A model generated the notes under the pieces. The model was not told the origin of the DNA, searched no databases, and worked only from the letters and a program-made list of their open reading frames with translations. Of a stretch of 37,045 bases of DNA, positions 1 through 8,540 are shown piece after piece. Where the stretch lies: positions 1-37,045 of the forward strand of contig CAMDPZ010000018.1 in NCBI GenBank assembly GCA_945905765.1, given 5' to 3'. This DNA is from Nitrospira lenta (GTDB lineage Bacteria > Nitrospirota > Nitrospiria > Nitrospirales > Nitrospiraceae). The first letter of the stretch is position 1, and every line of letters begins with the position of its first letter. Both the position numbers and the translations under genes were made by a program.

Positions 1-47
1 GGGACGCGGTCCGCGCCACTTTGCCGGGGGCAGGGTGTCCAAAGGGG

Positions 48-77
48 TTGACAGTCTATGTGGAAGTTCAGTATCTT
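48..77 (+). promoter_or_regulatory. Sigma-70-like promoter of the multicopper oxidase gene
   Basis: A perfect TTGACA (48-53) is followed after 18 bases by TATCTT (72-77); GTATCT at 71-76 gives a 17-base spacing. Transcription would start near 84, leaving a leader of about 190 bases before the ATG at 274. It is the only promoter-like pair seen upstream of the oxidase gene. Confidence 0.55.
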
Positions 78-83
78 TCGCCC

Positions 84-273
84 CTCATTGAAGCTGACCG
101 CCCCCTCGTGAGGCGGGCAGGCTGAGTCTGTCTGTATTGCGTAGAATGCATGCGTCGCTGATTAAGCGACTCGTTGTTGTACTCCTCATCACGGAGGCCG
201 GTTCATTATTCGGTCTATACATAGTCAGTGAATTTTGTAGTCGTTTCCTCACCAAAAACAAGGAGGCCGGTCC
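84..273 (+). promoter_or_regulatory. Long structured 5' leader of the multicopper oxidase gene
   Basis: The predicted leader holds two potential hairpins. One is around 99-117, a C-rich arm pairing with GAGGCGGG. The other is a perfect 6-bp stem, GTCGCT (154-159) with AGCGAC (165-170). A 14-base direct repeat, GGAGGCCGGTTCAT at 193-206 and GGAGGCCGGTCCAT at 262-275, places a second copy of the ribosome-binding-site region 69 bases upstream of the real one. No gene is supported here; an 82-codon reading frame starting at 137 overlaps the oxidase start and has no credible composition. The leader may be regulatory, but only the structure is visible. Confidence 0.35.
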
Positions 274-3200
274 ATGTTTTTTCAGACGCTACGGGTTTGT
301 GTCTCAACCCGCATGCTTAGCGCGATGGCGGCGGTGGCCCTTCTCGGGGCCCCGCTCGCATCCGCTGAGAATCCCTCACACATAGGGCAGCCAGCATTGC
401 AACATGTTGCGATGAACCACCAGCTGCCAGGCTGGGCGGAAAAGCTCAAGGGCCAGACGATCGTCGAAGATTCGATGGGCGGCAAGGCCGAGCGTTCCGC
501 GATGGTTGAACAGCAGCATCAGCGGATCATGGACCACATGGCCCAGGATCCTCAGGTGCAGGGCATCAACACCGGCATGTACAACACCTCCGCCATGATG
601 CACCAGTATGGCGCGGGTGGACAGGACATGCTCCTCGTGTCCGATCCCCGGGTCGAGCCGGTGGCGTTGACCGGCGGCGGGAAGTGCCCGGCTACGGCCC
701 CGGTGAAGCAGTACAATGTGTCCGCGATCAATGTCGAGATCACGCTGAACCAGTGGCTCGATTTCTATCCCGGCTACATGTATGTGCTGGACGAGAACCT
801 GGATAAGGTGCGCACCGAAGAAGCGACGAATAAGGCGGCGCGCGACAAGGAAGGCTTCGATCCCGGAGCCATCATCCCGGGCGTGCAGGCCCAGTGGATT
901 CAGCCCTTGACGATTCGCGCCAACCAGGGCGATTGCGTCAAGATCAAGCTCTCCAACAAGTTGGAAGAGGGCAGCGGCTCGGTCAGCTTGCATATCCATG
1001 GATCGAGCATGGTCGTGAGCGCCACCGGCGCAGCGGCCACGACGACCAATACCGATTCCATCGTCGAAGAAAAGAAGAGCGGCGAGTTCGAGTGGTACAT
1101 CCACCCGAACACCCAGGAAGGCGTCCGCCAGTTCCACACCTACAGCCAGGATCGTGAGCTGACGGTGATGGGCATGTTCGGATCCTTCATCGTCGAACCC
1201 CGCGGTTCGTCCTATTGGGAAGCCCTTGGCAGCGGCGCCGTGACCCCGGCCTCCAGCGGCTGGCAGGTCATGATCAAGAACGGCACCGGTCCTGACTTCC
1301 GTGAATTCGTGCTCTACTACCACGAAGTCGGCGACGAAGCGTTCCGTCCGTTGAACAAAAAAGGGGACTTCCTCCCGCAGCGCGATCCTCTGACCGATGC
1401 CTACCGTCCCGGTGGCCGCGCGATCAACTATCGCAGCGAGCCGTTCGGCATCAATAACATGCATGTGCAGCACGAGTACTTCGGCTTCGAAGACGAGTCG
1501 ATGGGCTACAGCTCCTATACGTTCGGCGATCCGTCGCCGACGATTCCCCGTTCCTACATCGGTGACCCGGCCAAGTTCCGCCTGGTCCACGGTGGATCGG
1601 AAGTCTTCCACTCGCACCATCCCCATGGTGGCACCATCCGGTGGCCGCGCAGCCCGCGGGCGATCGATGACATGAACCTCTGGGCCACGGCCGTGAACGG
1701 CCCGGTCAAGTATCCCGTGATTCGCGCCAAGACCGACCGGGTTGACGTCGAAGTCATCGGGCCTTCAGAAGCCCTCGATTTGGAGACGGAGTGCGGTTCC
1801 GGTCTTTGTCAGCAGTTGGCCGGCGATTTCCTCTTCCATTGCCACGTCGCGCACCATTATGTGGCGGGTATGTGGGGCTACTGGCGCGTGTACAACACGA
1901 TCCAGCAGGGCGATCTTCGGAACGACGTGATGCCGGACCTTCAGGAATTGCCGGACCGCAAGGGCCGGATCAAGACCCCGGTGTCGTCGGACAAGCTGGT
2001 CGGCCAGACGGTCGATTGGTTCGGCAAGCAGTTCACGATCACGGACAAGGGTAAGAGCAATTGGACCACCAACCCTGCGACCATCACGGTCAAGGATTGG
2101 GTCGCGATGCAGATGCCCACCATGGGCAAGCCTGGCCACAAAGACGACGAGAAGGGCCAGACCATTTCGTATGACGCAACCGTGTTGGATTGGGCCTGGG
2201 ATGGCAATCGTGCGTTGAGCGAGCGCGAGAGCACGATCGACAATCCCAAGTACAAGTCCACGCATCCTGGCAAACGCCATCCGATCATGTTCGAGGCGAT
2301 GACGGGCAAAGTGGCCTGGCCGCACCTGACGCCGCATTTCGGCCGTCGGGTGATGTTTTCCCCGAACCACGTCGGCGCGCCTTGGTTGGAGATGATCCGC
2401 CGGGACGCGAACGGCGAGGAGAGCACCGATCAGGCGAAGCCTGGTGAGAACGGCGTCTGGAGCCTCTGTCCCGAGAATGCGGGACGGAAGAGCTATAACG
2501 TCCACTTCATCAAGTTGCCGATCAAGATCGCCAAGGCTCAGGGCAAGGAGCCGGCGGTGGTCGATCCGAACGGATTGATCTATGTGCTCCATGAAGAAGA
2601 AGCGGCCATTCGGGCCAATGACGATTTGAAGTATCCGTTGGTCGTCCGCGGCAACATCTACGATTGCCTGGATTGGACCCTGACGAGCGAGTGGGACGAC
2701 GACGACTACACGAACTTCCAGTCGTCGAAGATCAATACCCATTGGCATTTCCTCCAGTTCGACAACCAAGCGTCTGACGGCGTGATCACCGGTTTCTCGT
2801 ATGAGCAGTCGGTGCGTCCGTTCACGATGCTGGAGAAGAAGAACACGAAGGGGCTGCCGGTCCCGATGAACACGGTCATGACCGCATCGGTGAAAAAGGG
2901 CGCCACCTCGATTTCGGTGAAGAATGCCCGTCAGTACCACGTCGGGACGCTGATCCTCGTCGGCGCCGACAATGTGAAGGGCAACGAAGTCTCACGGATC
3001 AAGGCGATCAGCGGCAACACGATCACCTTGTCCAGCGGGTTGAAACATGATCACCCGGCGAACGACATCGTCACGGTGGAGTTCGTGCGTCAGCGGTTCT
3101 GGGTCGATGCGGACGTGGGCACCGTGTTTTGGCACGATCATGCGTTCGGCGCGACCACCTGGCCGCACGGCGGATTCGGGACCTTCATCGCCGAGCCGGT

Positions 3201-5139
3201 TGGCTCGACCTACCATGATCCGAAGACCGGGAAGATGATCCGGAGCGGTCCGATCGCGGACATCCGTACTGTCGAGCCGGTGGGCCATGGCGTGAACAAC
3301 AGCTTCCGTGAATTGATGGTGCAGTTGCACGACACCGTGCCGCACACCGTCAACATCGTGACCGCGGGTAATCCTCCTGGGCAGCCGATCGAAGTGGCGC
3401 TCGAAGCGGGGAAGACCGTGTCCTTCATGATGCCGGATAAGCTCTACATGACGCCGATGCCCTTCCTGAACGGTGGGACCCATACCACGGGAAGCGGTTT
3501 GAATTTCCGGGCGGCTCCGATCGCGCAGCGGTTGGCGACCAATCCGGATGTGTCGCAGGCTTTCAACAGCCAGATCCATGGCGATCCCTACACGCCGCTC
3601 TTGAGGGCGTATGTCGGCGATACGATGGTATTCCGGCTGTTGCATACCTTGATGAACGAGACGATGACCTGGACCCTGTCCGGCCATACGTTCTTGAGCG
3701 AGCGTTATGCGGGCGATGCGAATCGGAAGAGTTCGATGCACGTCGGCATTGCCGAGCGTTATGACCTTGTGGTGCCGCAAGCGGGCGGACCCCGGTTGCA
3801 AGCGGGTGACTACATCCACTTCAACGGCCGTTCCTCGAAGTTCTCCGAGGGTGGCTGGGGCATCATTCGCGTGTACGACAAGGACCAGGCCGACTTGAAG
3901 AAGTTGCCGGCCGGGTTCTCCATCAAGGGCGAAATCCCCAAGGCCTTGCCGGTCTGTCCGGCTGACGCTCCGGTGAAGAGTTTCAACGTGGTGGCCATGG
4001 ATTATCCGTCGATGAAGTTCAACGCGAAGGCGCCGGACTCCATCGAAGTGGACTTCGAGCGGAAGATTCAGATTAGCAACCCCGAGGCCAAGATCTACGC
4101 CTTGGAAGACGATGCCGCGAAGGTGGCAAGCGGTGCGCAACCGATGCCGCTCACGCTCCGCGTGAACGTCGGGGATTGCGTCAAAGTGCATCTGAAGAAC
4201 AAGATGAAGGAGAGCAAGGCCTCCTTCTCGGCCATCGGATTGGCCTTCGATCCGAAGGATTCGATGGGTATGAACGTCGGTAACAACCCGGGCGATCAGA
4301 CGATCGTCCCTGGCGCCGAGCGGACCTATACCTATTACGCGGACCCGTTCAACGGGGAAACGACGTCGTTGGTGTGGGACTGGGGCAACGTGATGGTCAA
4401 CCCGCGCAACGGGTTGTTCGGCGCGATTGTCGTGGGCCCGAAGGGATCCAAGTACCGGGATGCCAGGACTGGCGCAGATATCAGCAACAAGAACGCCTGG
4501 GCAGCCGATGTGATCATCGATCGCTCGGTGCCAGGGAACGAGATGCGTCCGAACTATCGCGACGTGGCCTTGTTCTTCCAGGACGAAGACAACATTATCG
4601 GCACGAGTTTCATGCCGTATGTGCAGAATGTTGCGGGCTTGACCGGCGTCAACTACCGGTCGGAACCGTACAAGTATCGCGAGGAGCAGGGTTGTTCGCT
4701 GGGCAAGATGTTCCAGCCTTGCAAAGCGGACAAGCCTGAAGACCCGTCCACTCCGCTCATCGAAGCGCATGCCGGCGATCCGGTGCGTATCCATGTGATC
4801 GGAGCGAGCAACGAGCAGAACGGAATGTTCAGCGTCGAAAAGCATGAGTGGCCGATCGAGCCCTTCATGCGCGGCGCGGACATGATCAGCGTGGTCGAGT
4901 TCTCCGGTTCGGAGACTCTCGATGCCTTCCTGCCCTCGGCCGGCGGTCCTTACCGTTTGCCGGGTGACTATGTGTACAGCAACCAGCGGTTGCCGTACTC
5001 CCAGTCCGGGCAGTGGGGCTATGTGCGGGTGCTGCCGTCCGGCGATACCCGCCTGCTGCCGTTGCATGGAGCGGGAGCCGGGATGAAGAGCGCGTCGGTT
5101 CAGCAACCGATGCAGATCATCCCAGTCTCAACGAAGTAA
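274..5139 (+). CDS. Giant secreted multicopper oxidase with three two-cupredoxin units
   Basis: ATG 274 follows AAGGAGG (260-266) at 7 bases. A signal peptide ends near ASA|EN (residues 31-32), so the 1621-aa protein is exported. Three repeat units each open with a CPxxA-x-K-x-[YF]NV motif, with Cys at 138, 732 and 1228. Copper motifs are split. Unit 1 has HIHG (240-243), a degraded second motif (H288, with Tyr where the second His belongs), an intact HxxHxH (446-451) and an intact HCHxxxHxxxGM (522-533). Unit 2 has HWH (823-825) and HDH (954-956) but lacks the last two motifs. Unit 3 has lost nearly all ligands. A working trinuclear centre therefore probably combines motifs 3-4 of unit 1 with motifs 1-2 of unit 2. 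The size recalls the manganese oxidases MnxG and MofA; ferroxidase or another metal oxidase is equally possible. Substrate unknown. Confidence 0.9.
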   Translation: MFFQTLRVCVSTRMLSAMAAVALLGAPLASAENPSHIGQPALQHVAMNHQLPGWAEKLKGQTIVEDSMGGKAERSAMVEQQHQRIMDHMAQDPQVQGINTGMYNTSAMMHQYGAGGQDMLLVSDPRVEPVALTGGGKCPATAPVKQYNVSAINVEITLNQWLDFYPGYMYVLDENLDKVRTEEATNKAARDKEGFDPGAIIPGVQAQWIQPLTIRANQGDCVKIKLSNKLEEGSGSVSLHIHGSSMVVSATGAAATTTNTDSIVEEKKSGEFEWYIHPNTQEGVRQFHTYSQDRELTVMGMFGSFIVEPRGSSYWEALGSGAVTPASSGWQVMIKNGTGPDFREFVLYYHEVGDEAFRPLNKKGDFLPQRDPLTDAYRPGGRAINYRSEPFGINNMHVQHEYFGFEDESMGYSSYTFGDPSPTIPRSYIGDPAKFRLVHGGSEVFHSHHPHGGTIRWPRSPRAIDDMNLWATAVNGPVKYPVIRAKTDRVDVEVIGPSEALDLETECGSGLCQQLAGDFLFHCHVAHHYVAGMWGYWRVYNTIQQGDLRNDVMPDLQELPDRKGRIKTPVSSDKLVGQTVDWFGKQFTITDKGKSNWTTNPATITVKDWVAMQMPTMGKPGHKDDEKGQTISYDATVLDWAWDGNRALSERESTIDNPKYKSTHPGKRHPIMFEAMTGKVAWPHLTPHFGRRVMFSPNHVGAPWLEMIRRDANGEESTDQAKPGENGVWSLCPENAGRKSYNVHFIKLPIKIAKAQGKEPAVVDPNGLIYVLHEEEAAIRANDDLKYPLVVRGNIYDCLDWTLTSEWDDDDYTNFQSSKINTHWHFLQFDNQASDGVITGFSYEQSVRPFTMLEKKNTKGLPVPMNTVMTASVKKGATSISVKNARQYHVGTLILVGADNVKGNEVSRIKAISGNTITLSSGLKHDHPANDIVTVEFVRQRFWVDADVGTVFWHDHAFGATTWPHGGFGTFIAEPVGSTYHDPKTGKMIRSGPIADIRTVEPVGHGVNNSFRELMVQLHDTVPHTVNIVTAGNPPGQPIEVALEAGKTVSFMMPDKLYMTPMPFLNGGTHTTGSGLNFRAAPIAQRLATNPDVSQAFNSQIHGDPYTPLLRAYVGDTMVFRLLHTLMNETMTWTLSGHTFLSERYAGDANRKSSMHVGIAERYDLVVPQAGGPRLQAGDYIHFNGRSSKFSEGGWGIIRVYDKDQADLKKLPAGFSIKGEIPKALPVCPADAPVKSFNVVAMDYPSMKFNAKAPDSIEVDFERKIQISNPEAKIYALEDDAAKVASGAQPMPLTLRVNVGDCVKVHLKNKMKESKASFSAIGLAFDPKDSMGMNVGNNPGDQTIVPGAERTYTYYADPFNGETTSLVWDWGNVMVNPRNGLFGAIVVGPKGSKYRDARTGADISNKNAWAADVIIDRSVPGNEMRPNYRDVALFFQDEDNIIGTSFMPYVQNVAGLTGVNYRSEPYKYREEQGCSLGKMFQPCKADKPEDPSTPLIEAHAGDPVRIHVIGASNEQNGMFSVEKHEWPIEPFMRGADMISVVEFSGSETLDAFLPSAGGPYRLPGDYVYSNQRLPYSQSGQWGYVRVLPSGDTRLLPLHGAGAGMKSASVQQPMQIIPVSTK

Positions 5140-5183
5140 GATCGACCGTCCTGCTGATCGCAGGATGTGACGAATCAGGGGAA

Positions 5184-5215
5184 GGGGGAGGCTACGGCCT
5201 CCCCCTTTTTCTTTT
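5184..5215 (+). terminator. Rho-independent terminator after the multicopper oxidase
   Basis: Perfect 9-bp stem GGGGGAGGC (5184-5192) / GCCTCCCCC (5197-5205), tetraloop TACG, followed by TTTTTCTTTT. It lies 44 bases after the stop codon and makes the oxidase a single-gene transcript. Confidence 0.93.
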
Positions 5216-5265
5216 GTGGCGCCCTTTGGTACGATGCCGGCATGTTCGAGCTGGAGGAGGGTCTC

Positions 5266-6210
5266 GTGAGCCAGTCTATGATTCGAGCAGCCTGTCGTAG
5301 GGCGGCAGTTGGCGCGGCGGTTATTTTCTCTCTCCTGTCCCTGGAGACCGTCGCCTGGTCCTCCTACGATGTGATTGACGTTGAGCATGGTGGGATGATC
5401 CAAGGAACGATTCTGCTCGATGGCGCAGTGCCGGAACCGAAGGGGTTCAACCTCATTACCTTTCCCGACCCGGCCTATTGCGGGCGAATCTCGAACGGTC
5501 GAGGCTGGCGTCTGCTCCATGATTTCGTGGTCGGACCCCAGCATGAGCTGAAAGACGCGATCGTTTTTCTGGAAGGGGTCGAGGCAGGCAAACCTTTCGA
5601 GCTGTCTGTCCCCTTGATCGAAGCCAGGGATTGCCAGTTCGTTCCCTTCATGACCATCGTGCGGAACGGCCATGCGGTGGAAGTGATCAATATGGATCCG
5701 GTGATGCACGATATCCAAGGTTACGAGACCTCGTTGGAAGCAGGGGCGCGGACCCTGTTCAATACGCCGCTCGTGATGAATCATCAACACCGCCGCGGGG
5801 ATCTTCACGCGCAGCACAACCATGCGCCGGGCAAGTCGCTGGTCGGGCCGATGTATTTGAATCGAGGGCGGCGGACCTTCTATATGCAATGCGGTTTCCA
5901 CGCCTACATGGAAAGTTGGGCGATGGCGGTCAATAATCCCTACTATGCGCTGACCGATTCGAACGGCAAGTTTGCGATCGAGCAGATCCCGCCTGGCACC
6001 TACCAGCTGGTGGTTTGGCATCCCCAGACCGGCCCTGGCGTCACCAAGACGGTCACGGTTCAGCCGGATGGCAAGCTGGTCGAGCAATTGTCGCTTTTCG
6101 CTCCGAAGGGGGGCCGCTCCGCCTTCAAAGTGGTGGACAATCCCCGCTTCGGTCCCGACACGATGGGCTATTCAGTCGATATCCAGCCGCTCGTCGAGCA
6201 TCAACACTAA
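5266..6210 (+). CDS. Secreted amicyanin-like copper-motif protein with C-terminal carboxypeptidase-regulatory-like domain
   Basis: The GTG at 5266 is chosen because GGAGGAGG (5253-5260) lies 5 bases upstream and because longer frames would run through the terminator. The 314-aa product has an N-terminal signal or anchor (residues about 5-31), then a beta-rich region. A late motif C209-x2-H212-x2-M215, with an earlier His148 in a VMHD context, fits a type 1 copper site. The C-x2-H-x2-M spacing is that of amicyanin (Cys92, His95, Met98). A His-rich stretch (about 173-188) precedes it. The last 90 residues resemble a carboxypeptidase-regulatory-like beta sandwich (G-K-F-x-I-x2-[IV]-P-x-G-x-Y). 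It is a diverged paralogue of the product of 8672-9466. Probably periplasmic electron transfer or copper handling; no biochemical function can be assigned from sequence. Confidence 0.8.
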   Translation: MSQSMIRAACRRAAVGAAVIFSLLSLETVAWSSYDVIDVEHGGMIQGTILLDGAVPEPKGFNLITFPDPAYCGRISNGRGWRLLHDFVVGPQHELKDAIVFLEGVEAGKPFELSVPLIEARDCQFVPFMTIVRNGHAVEVINMDPVMHDIQGYETSLEAGARTLFNTPLVMNHQHRRGDLHAQHNHAPGKSLVGPMYLNRGRRTFYMQCGFHAYMESWAMAVNNPYYALTDSNGKFAIEQIPPGTYQLVVWHPQTGPGVTKTVTVQPDGKLVEQLSLFAPKGGRSAFKVVDNPRFGPDTMGYSVDIQPLVEHQH

Positions 6211-6337
6211 CAGGATGCTGAAAAGGTCCGCCAGTATCGTTCTCGGCTCATCGAAATCCTCAACGTACCCCAGAGGGTACGCCTCCGGTTTCGATTCGCC
6301 TGCGGTCTTGCTGGACGGGCCTTTTGAGCATCCTGTT
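6209..6337 (+). repeat. MITE-like hairpin repeat with long terminal inverted repeats
   Basis: About 129 bp. The left end (6209-6234, starting in the stop codon of the preceding gene) and the right end (6311-6337) are inverted copies, matching at roughly 24 of 27 positions. The centre holds a perfect hairpin, GTACCC (6265-6270) / GGGTAC (6275-6280), flanked by further complementary segments, so the whole element can fold. It has no coding capacity. It looks like a dispersed non-autonomous element; I see only one copy here. Confidence 0.7.
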
Positions 6338-6421
6338 GGAGCATTGTTCTCTTGTGCTACATGTGTGGAGCAGAGAGGTTCTCGCGTGGCCACAGAGTTT
6401 TCCGTAGCATGCTAAACGGTT

Positions 6422-7066
6422 ATGTTCATTAAACTAGGGTCGGGCAAGGTCTGCAGTTGGGGGCTCTGCTTCTGGCTTGCCCTCTGGCTTGGGCAGGAGA
6501 GTCCTTCCTCCTATGCGGCGGCTGACGATGCTGCTATCCCTTCGGTCGAGTTCTCCGGTTCGCTGATTAAGACCGTCAAAGGGAAGCGCTATCAGGCGCA
6601 AGTCTTTGCGAAGGGGGATCGGTTGCGGCTGGAGTATAAGTATGCGCTTAAAACCGAGCGTGGGTACTCGGCGATTGAAATCATTCGGCTCGATAAGTCG
6701 GAGACCTGGTATCTGCTGGCGCAGTCAAAGGAACTGTTGGTGACAGGGCTGGACTCTGATGATTTGCTGCCGGTGAGCCCGGTCTTACCGGGAGAGCGGG
6801 AACGAGTTCTGGTCGGCGATGCGACGGCGGCTGGTCGTGCGGCCCAGTTGTTCGAGGTTCAGACAGACCACCAGGGCAGGGTCGAGCGGTTCTATGAGTG
6901 GGTGGATGCGGAAACCGGCGTGGTCTTGAAGCTCGTCAGTCGGGATCGGGAGTGGTCGTTTGAGTATGAACGGTTTAGACTGTCGCCGCAGCCTGCCTAT
7001 TATTTTGACGAGCCACCAGGATATAAAAAACGTATAGCGGCGACTGCGCCGAGAGGACGGGGGTAG
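6422..7066 (+). CDS. Small secreted protein, LolA/outer-membrane-lipoprotein-sorting-like beta fold
   Basis: 214 aa with an N-terminal signal segment (about 10-34, Ala-rich end). The mature part is a run of amphipathic beta strands: 'F-S-G-x-[LV]-x-K-T-x-[KR]-G' followed by 'L-R-L-E-Y', an IxRLDK-x-TWYLL segment and a C-terminal 'E-[YF]-x-W-V-D-x-x-T-G-[VL]-x-L-K' stretch. This pattern is typical of LolA-like or DUF4412-like periplasmic proteins that bind hydrophobic ligands. No lipobox is obvious. The ribosome-binding site is weak. The next gene starts 4 bases after the stop, so the two are co-transcribed. Function not established. Confidence 0.72.
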   Translation: MFIKLGSGKVCSWGLCFWLALWLGQESPSSYAAADDAAIPSVEFSGSLIKTVKGKRYQAQVFAKGDRLRLEYKYALKTERGYSAIEIIRLDKSETWYLLAQSKELLVTGLDSDDLLPVSPVLPGERERVLVGDATAAGRAAQLFEVQTDHQGRVERFYEWVDAETGVVLKLVSRDREWSFEYERFRLSPQPAYYFDEPPGYKKRIAATAPRGRG

Positions 7067-7070
7067 AGCG

Positions 7071-8447
7071 ATGATGGGTGATGTGATGAGGTGCAGGCGT
7101 TCGTGCCGGGTGAATCTGCTTGCCGCAGTGGCGGTGGCCTACGTTTCTCTTTGGAGTGGACCTGGCCATGCCGGAACGGCATCGGTGCCCAAGGCGGCGC
7201 AAGAGGCCTTCGAGAAGAAAGACTATGCTCAGGTACTCGAACAGCTGGCCAAGCTGGAGAAGGACCAGGCTGCAACGCCTGACGTGCGCCGTCTCAAGAT
7301 CCGCTCGTTGCTTAAGCTCGGCAATCCCAAAGATGCACTCGGCGAGTACGACAAGCTGGAGCTCGCGCTGAAGCAAGACGACTTGCCTCTCCTGCGGGAG
7401 GTGGCGATGGGATTCATCGTCGTCATGGTGAAGGACATGCGCGATCAAATGCGCGGGGCTGCCTATACCGCGCTGAAAGAAGTGGATTCGGACGAGACGA
7501 TTCCCTATTTCGAAGATGGCTTGAGCGATGGGTCCGGGCCGGTCCGGGTGCTCGCGGTCGAGGGGCTCGGTCGATCCGAGGCCGGACGGAAATCGATGAA
7601 ACTGCGCGGGGCCATCGAGGATCAAGCCGGATTGGTGAAAGCGCGGGTCGTGAAGGCGCTTGGCAAAACGGGAGACCTTGGCGTGTTGCCGATCATTGAA
7701 GCGGCGACGAAAGACGAGTTGAGCACGGTTCGTATCGCGGCCTATAGCGCCTTGATTAGGCTTGGCAGGAAAGAGGCCTGGACGCAATTGCAGCAGGCGG
7801 CCGAGTCGCTGAATCCGGAGGATCGAGCCGACGCCATTCGCACGATCGTCGATTTGAACGACCAGCGTGGCGTCCCCCTCATGATCGAGTCGTTAACGTA
7901 TAAACAGCCCTCTGTGCGCGGCGCTGCCGCTCGCGGGTTGGGGCATCTCGGACGGAAAGAGGTGCGGGGGCAAATCGAGCAGCTTCTGAAAGATCCGATC
8001 CCCGGCGTGCGCGAATCGGCAATCGGGAGCTTGGCGGACATGGGGGGGACGGAATCGGTGCCGGCCATCACCAAGGCGCTCGGCGACGGCAGTTTTACGG
8101 TCCGCGCCTCGGCAATTGCCGCCTTGCTTCAGCTGGGCCAACCCTATCGGACTGTGGCGCCCACGGCGCAAGCGCTGGCTCAGCAGAATGATACGGCGAT
8201 GCGGGCGTCCGTCGCCTATGCCCTGGGGAAGGCGACCAAGCCTAACGTGTTCGATGCTATCGCCCTGTTGACCAGTTTGACGGCTGATCCGCTTCCCGGT
8301 CCTAAGATTGTCGCCATTCGCTCCCTTGGGCATGTGGGGGACCGTGAGCTGATTCCCCTCATGAAGGAAGCGCTGCACGACACGAATGACGCGGTGAGGG
8401 CCACCGCGGCAGGGGCCCTCTTGCACCTGCTTCAACTCAAGAAATAG
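7071..8447 (+). CDS. Secreted HEAT-repeat protein
   Basis: 458 aa. A signal peptide (about 12-34, ending GHA) is followed by a short helical TPR-like region (about 38-110: 'A-x-K-A-x-Q-x-A-F-x-K-K-D-Y'). Then come about ten HEAT-like repeats to the C terminus, recognised by recurring 'V-R-x-x-A-[AV]-x-[AG]-L-[GI]-x-[LM]-G' and 'I-P-x-[LI]' units, as in the PBS-lyase HEAT family. Such proteins are scaffolds. Position between two copper-motif proteins suggests a role in assembling or docking an extracytoplasmic complex, which is inference. Several ATGs cluster at the start (7071, 7074, 7083); the first is used here. Confidence 0.85.
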   Translation: MMGDVMRCRRSCRVNLLAAVAVAYVSLWSGPGHAGTASVPKAAQEAFEKKDYAQVLEQLAKLEKDQAATPDVRRLKIRSLLKLGNPKDALGEYDKLELALKQDDLPLLREVAMGFIVVMVKDMRDQMRGAAYTALKEVDSDETIPYFEDGLSDGSGPVRVLAVEGLGRSEAGRKSMKLRGAIEDQAGLVKARVVKALGKTGDLGVLPIIEAATKDELSTVRIAAYSALIRLGRKEAWTQLQQAAESLNPEDRADAIRTIVDLNDQRGVPLMIESLTYKQPSVRGAAARGLGHLGRKEVRGQIEQLLKDPIPGVRESAIGSLADMGGTESVPAITKALGDGSFTVRASAIAALLQLGQPYRTVAPTAQALAQQNDTAMRASVAYALGKATKPNVFDAIALLTSLTADPLPGPKIVAIRSLGHVGDRELIPLMKEALHDTNDAVRATAAGALLHLLQLKK

Positions 8448-8483
8448 GCAATTGGCGTGGGATTGGCGACCCCTTGTTTTGGA

Positions 8484-8513
8484 TTGACAGGGTGGGGTAG
8501 AGTTTTGTATACA
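8484..8513 (+). promoter_or_regulatory. Sigma-70-like promoter upstream of the second copper-motif protein
   Basis: TTGACA (8484-8489), 18-base spacer, TATACA (8508-8513). Same hexamer and spacing as the promoter at 48-77. Start expected near 8520, leader of about 150 bases. Confidence 0.6.
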
Positions 8514-8522
8514 GACTCGTTC

Positions 8523-8540
8523 TGAGGCGGTCCCGCCTCA
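8523..8540 (+). promoter_or_regulatory. Perfect hairpin/palindrome at the transcription start
   Basis: TGAGGCGG (8523-8530) and CCGCCTCA (8533-8540) form an 8-bp inverted repeat with a 2-base centre, 9 bases after the -10 box. It could be an operator or a 5' mRNA stabiliser. The right arm, with its flanks (CCCGCCTCAC, 8532-8541), is the reverse complement of GTGAGGCGGG (108-117) in the leader of the multicopper oxidase. Nothing else is seen between here and the RBS near 8660. Confidence 0.45.

Noticed and set aside
137-385. 82-codon frame before the multicopper oxidase
   Set aside because: Overlaps the signal-peptide region of the oxidase by more than 100 bases, lacks a good RBS and ends in a low-complexity Arg/Pro stretch.
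2992-5106. Long minus-strand open frame (about 700 codons) opposite the multicopper oxidase, and several others of 250-420 codons opposite other genes
   Set aside because: They mirror the codon periodicity of well-supported plus-strand genes in GC-rich DNA, have Arg/His-rich compositions without motifs and no RBS.
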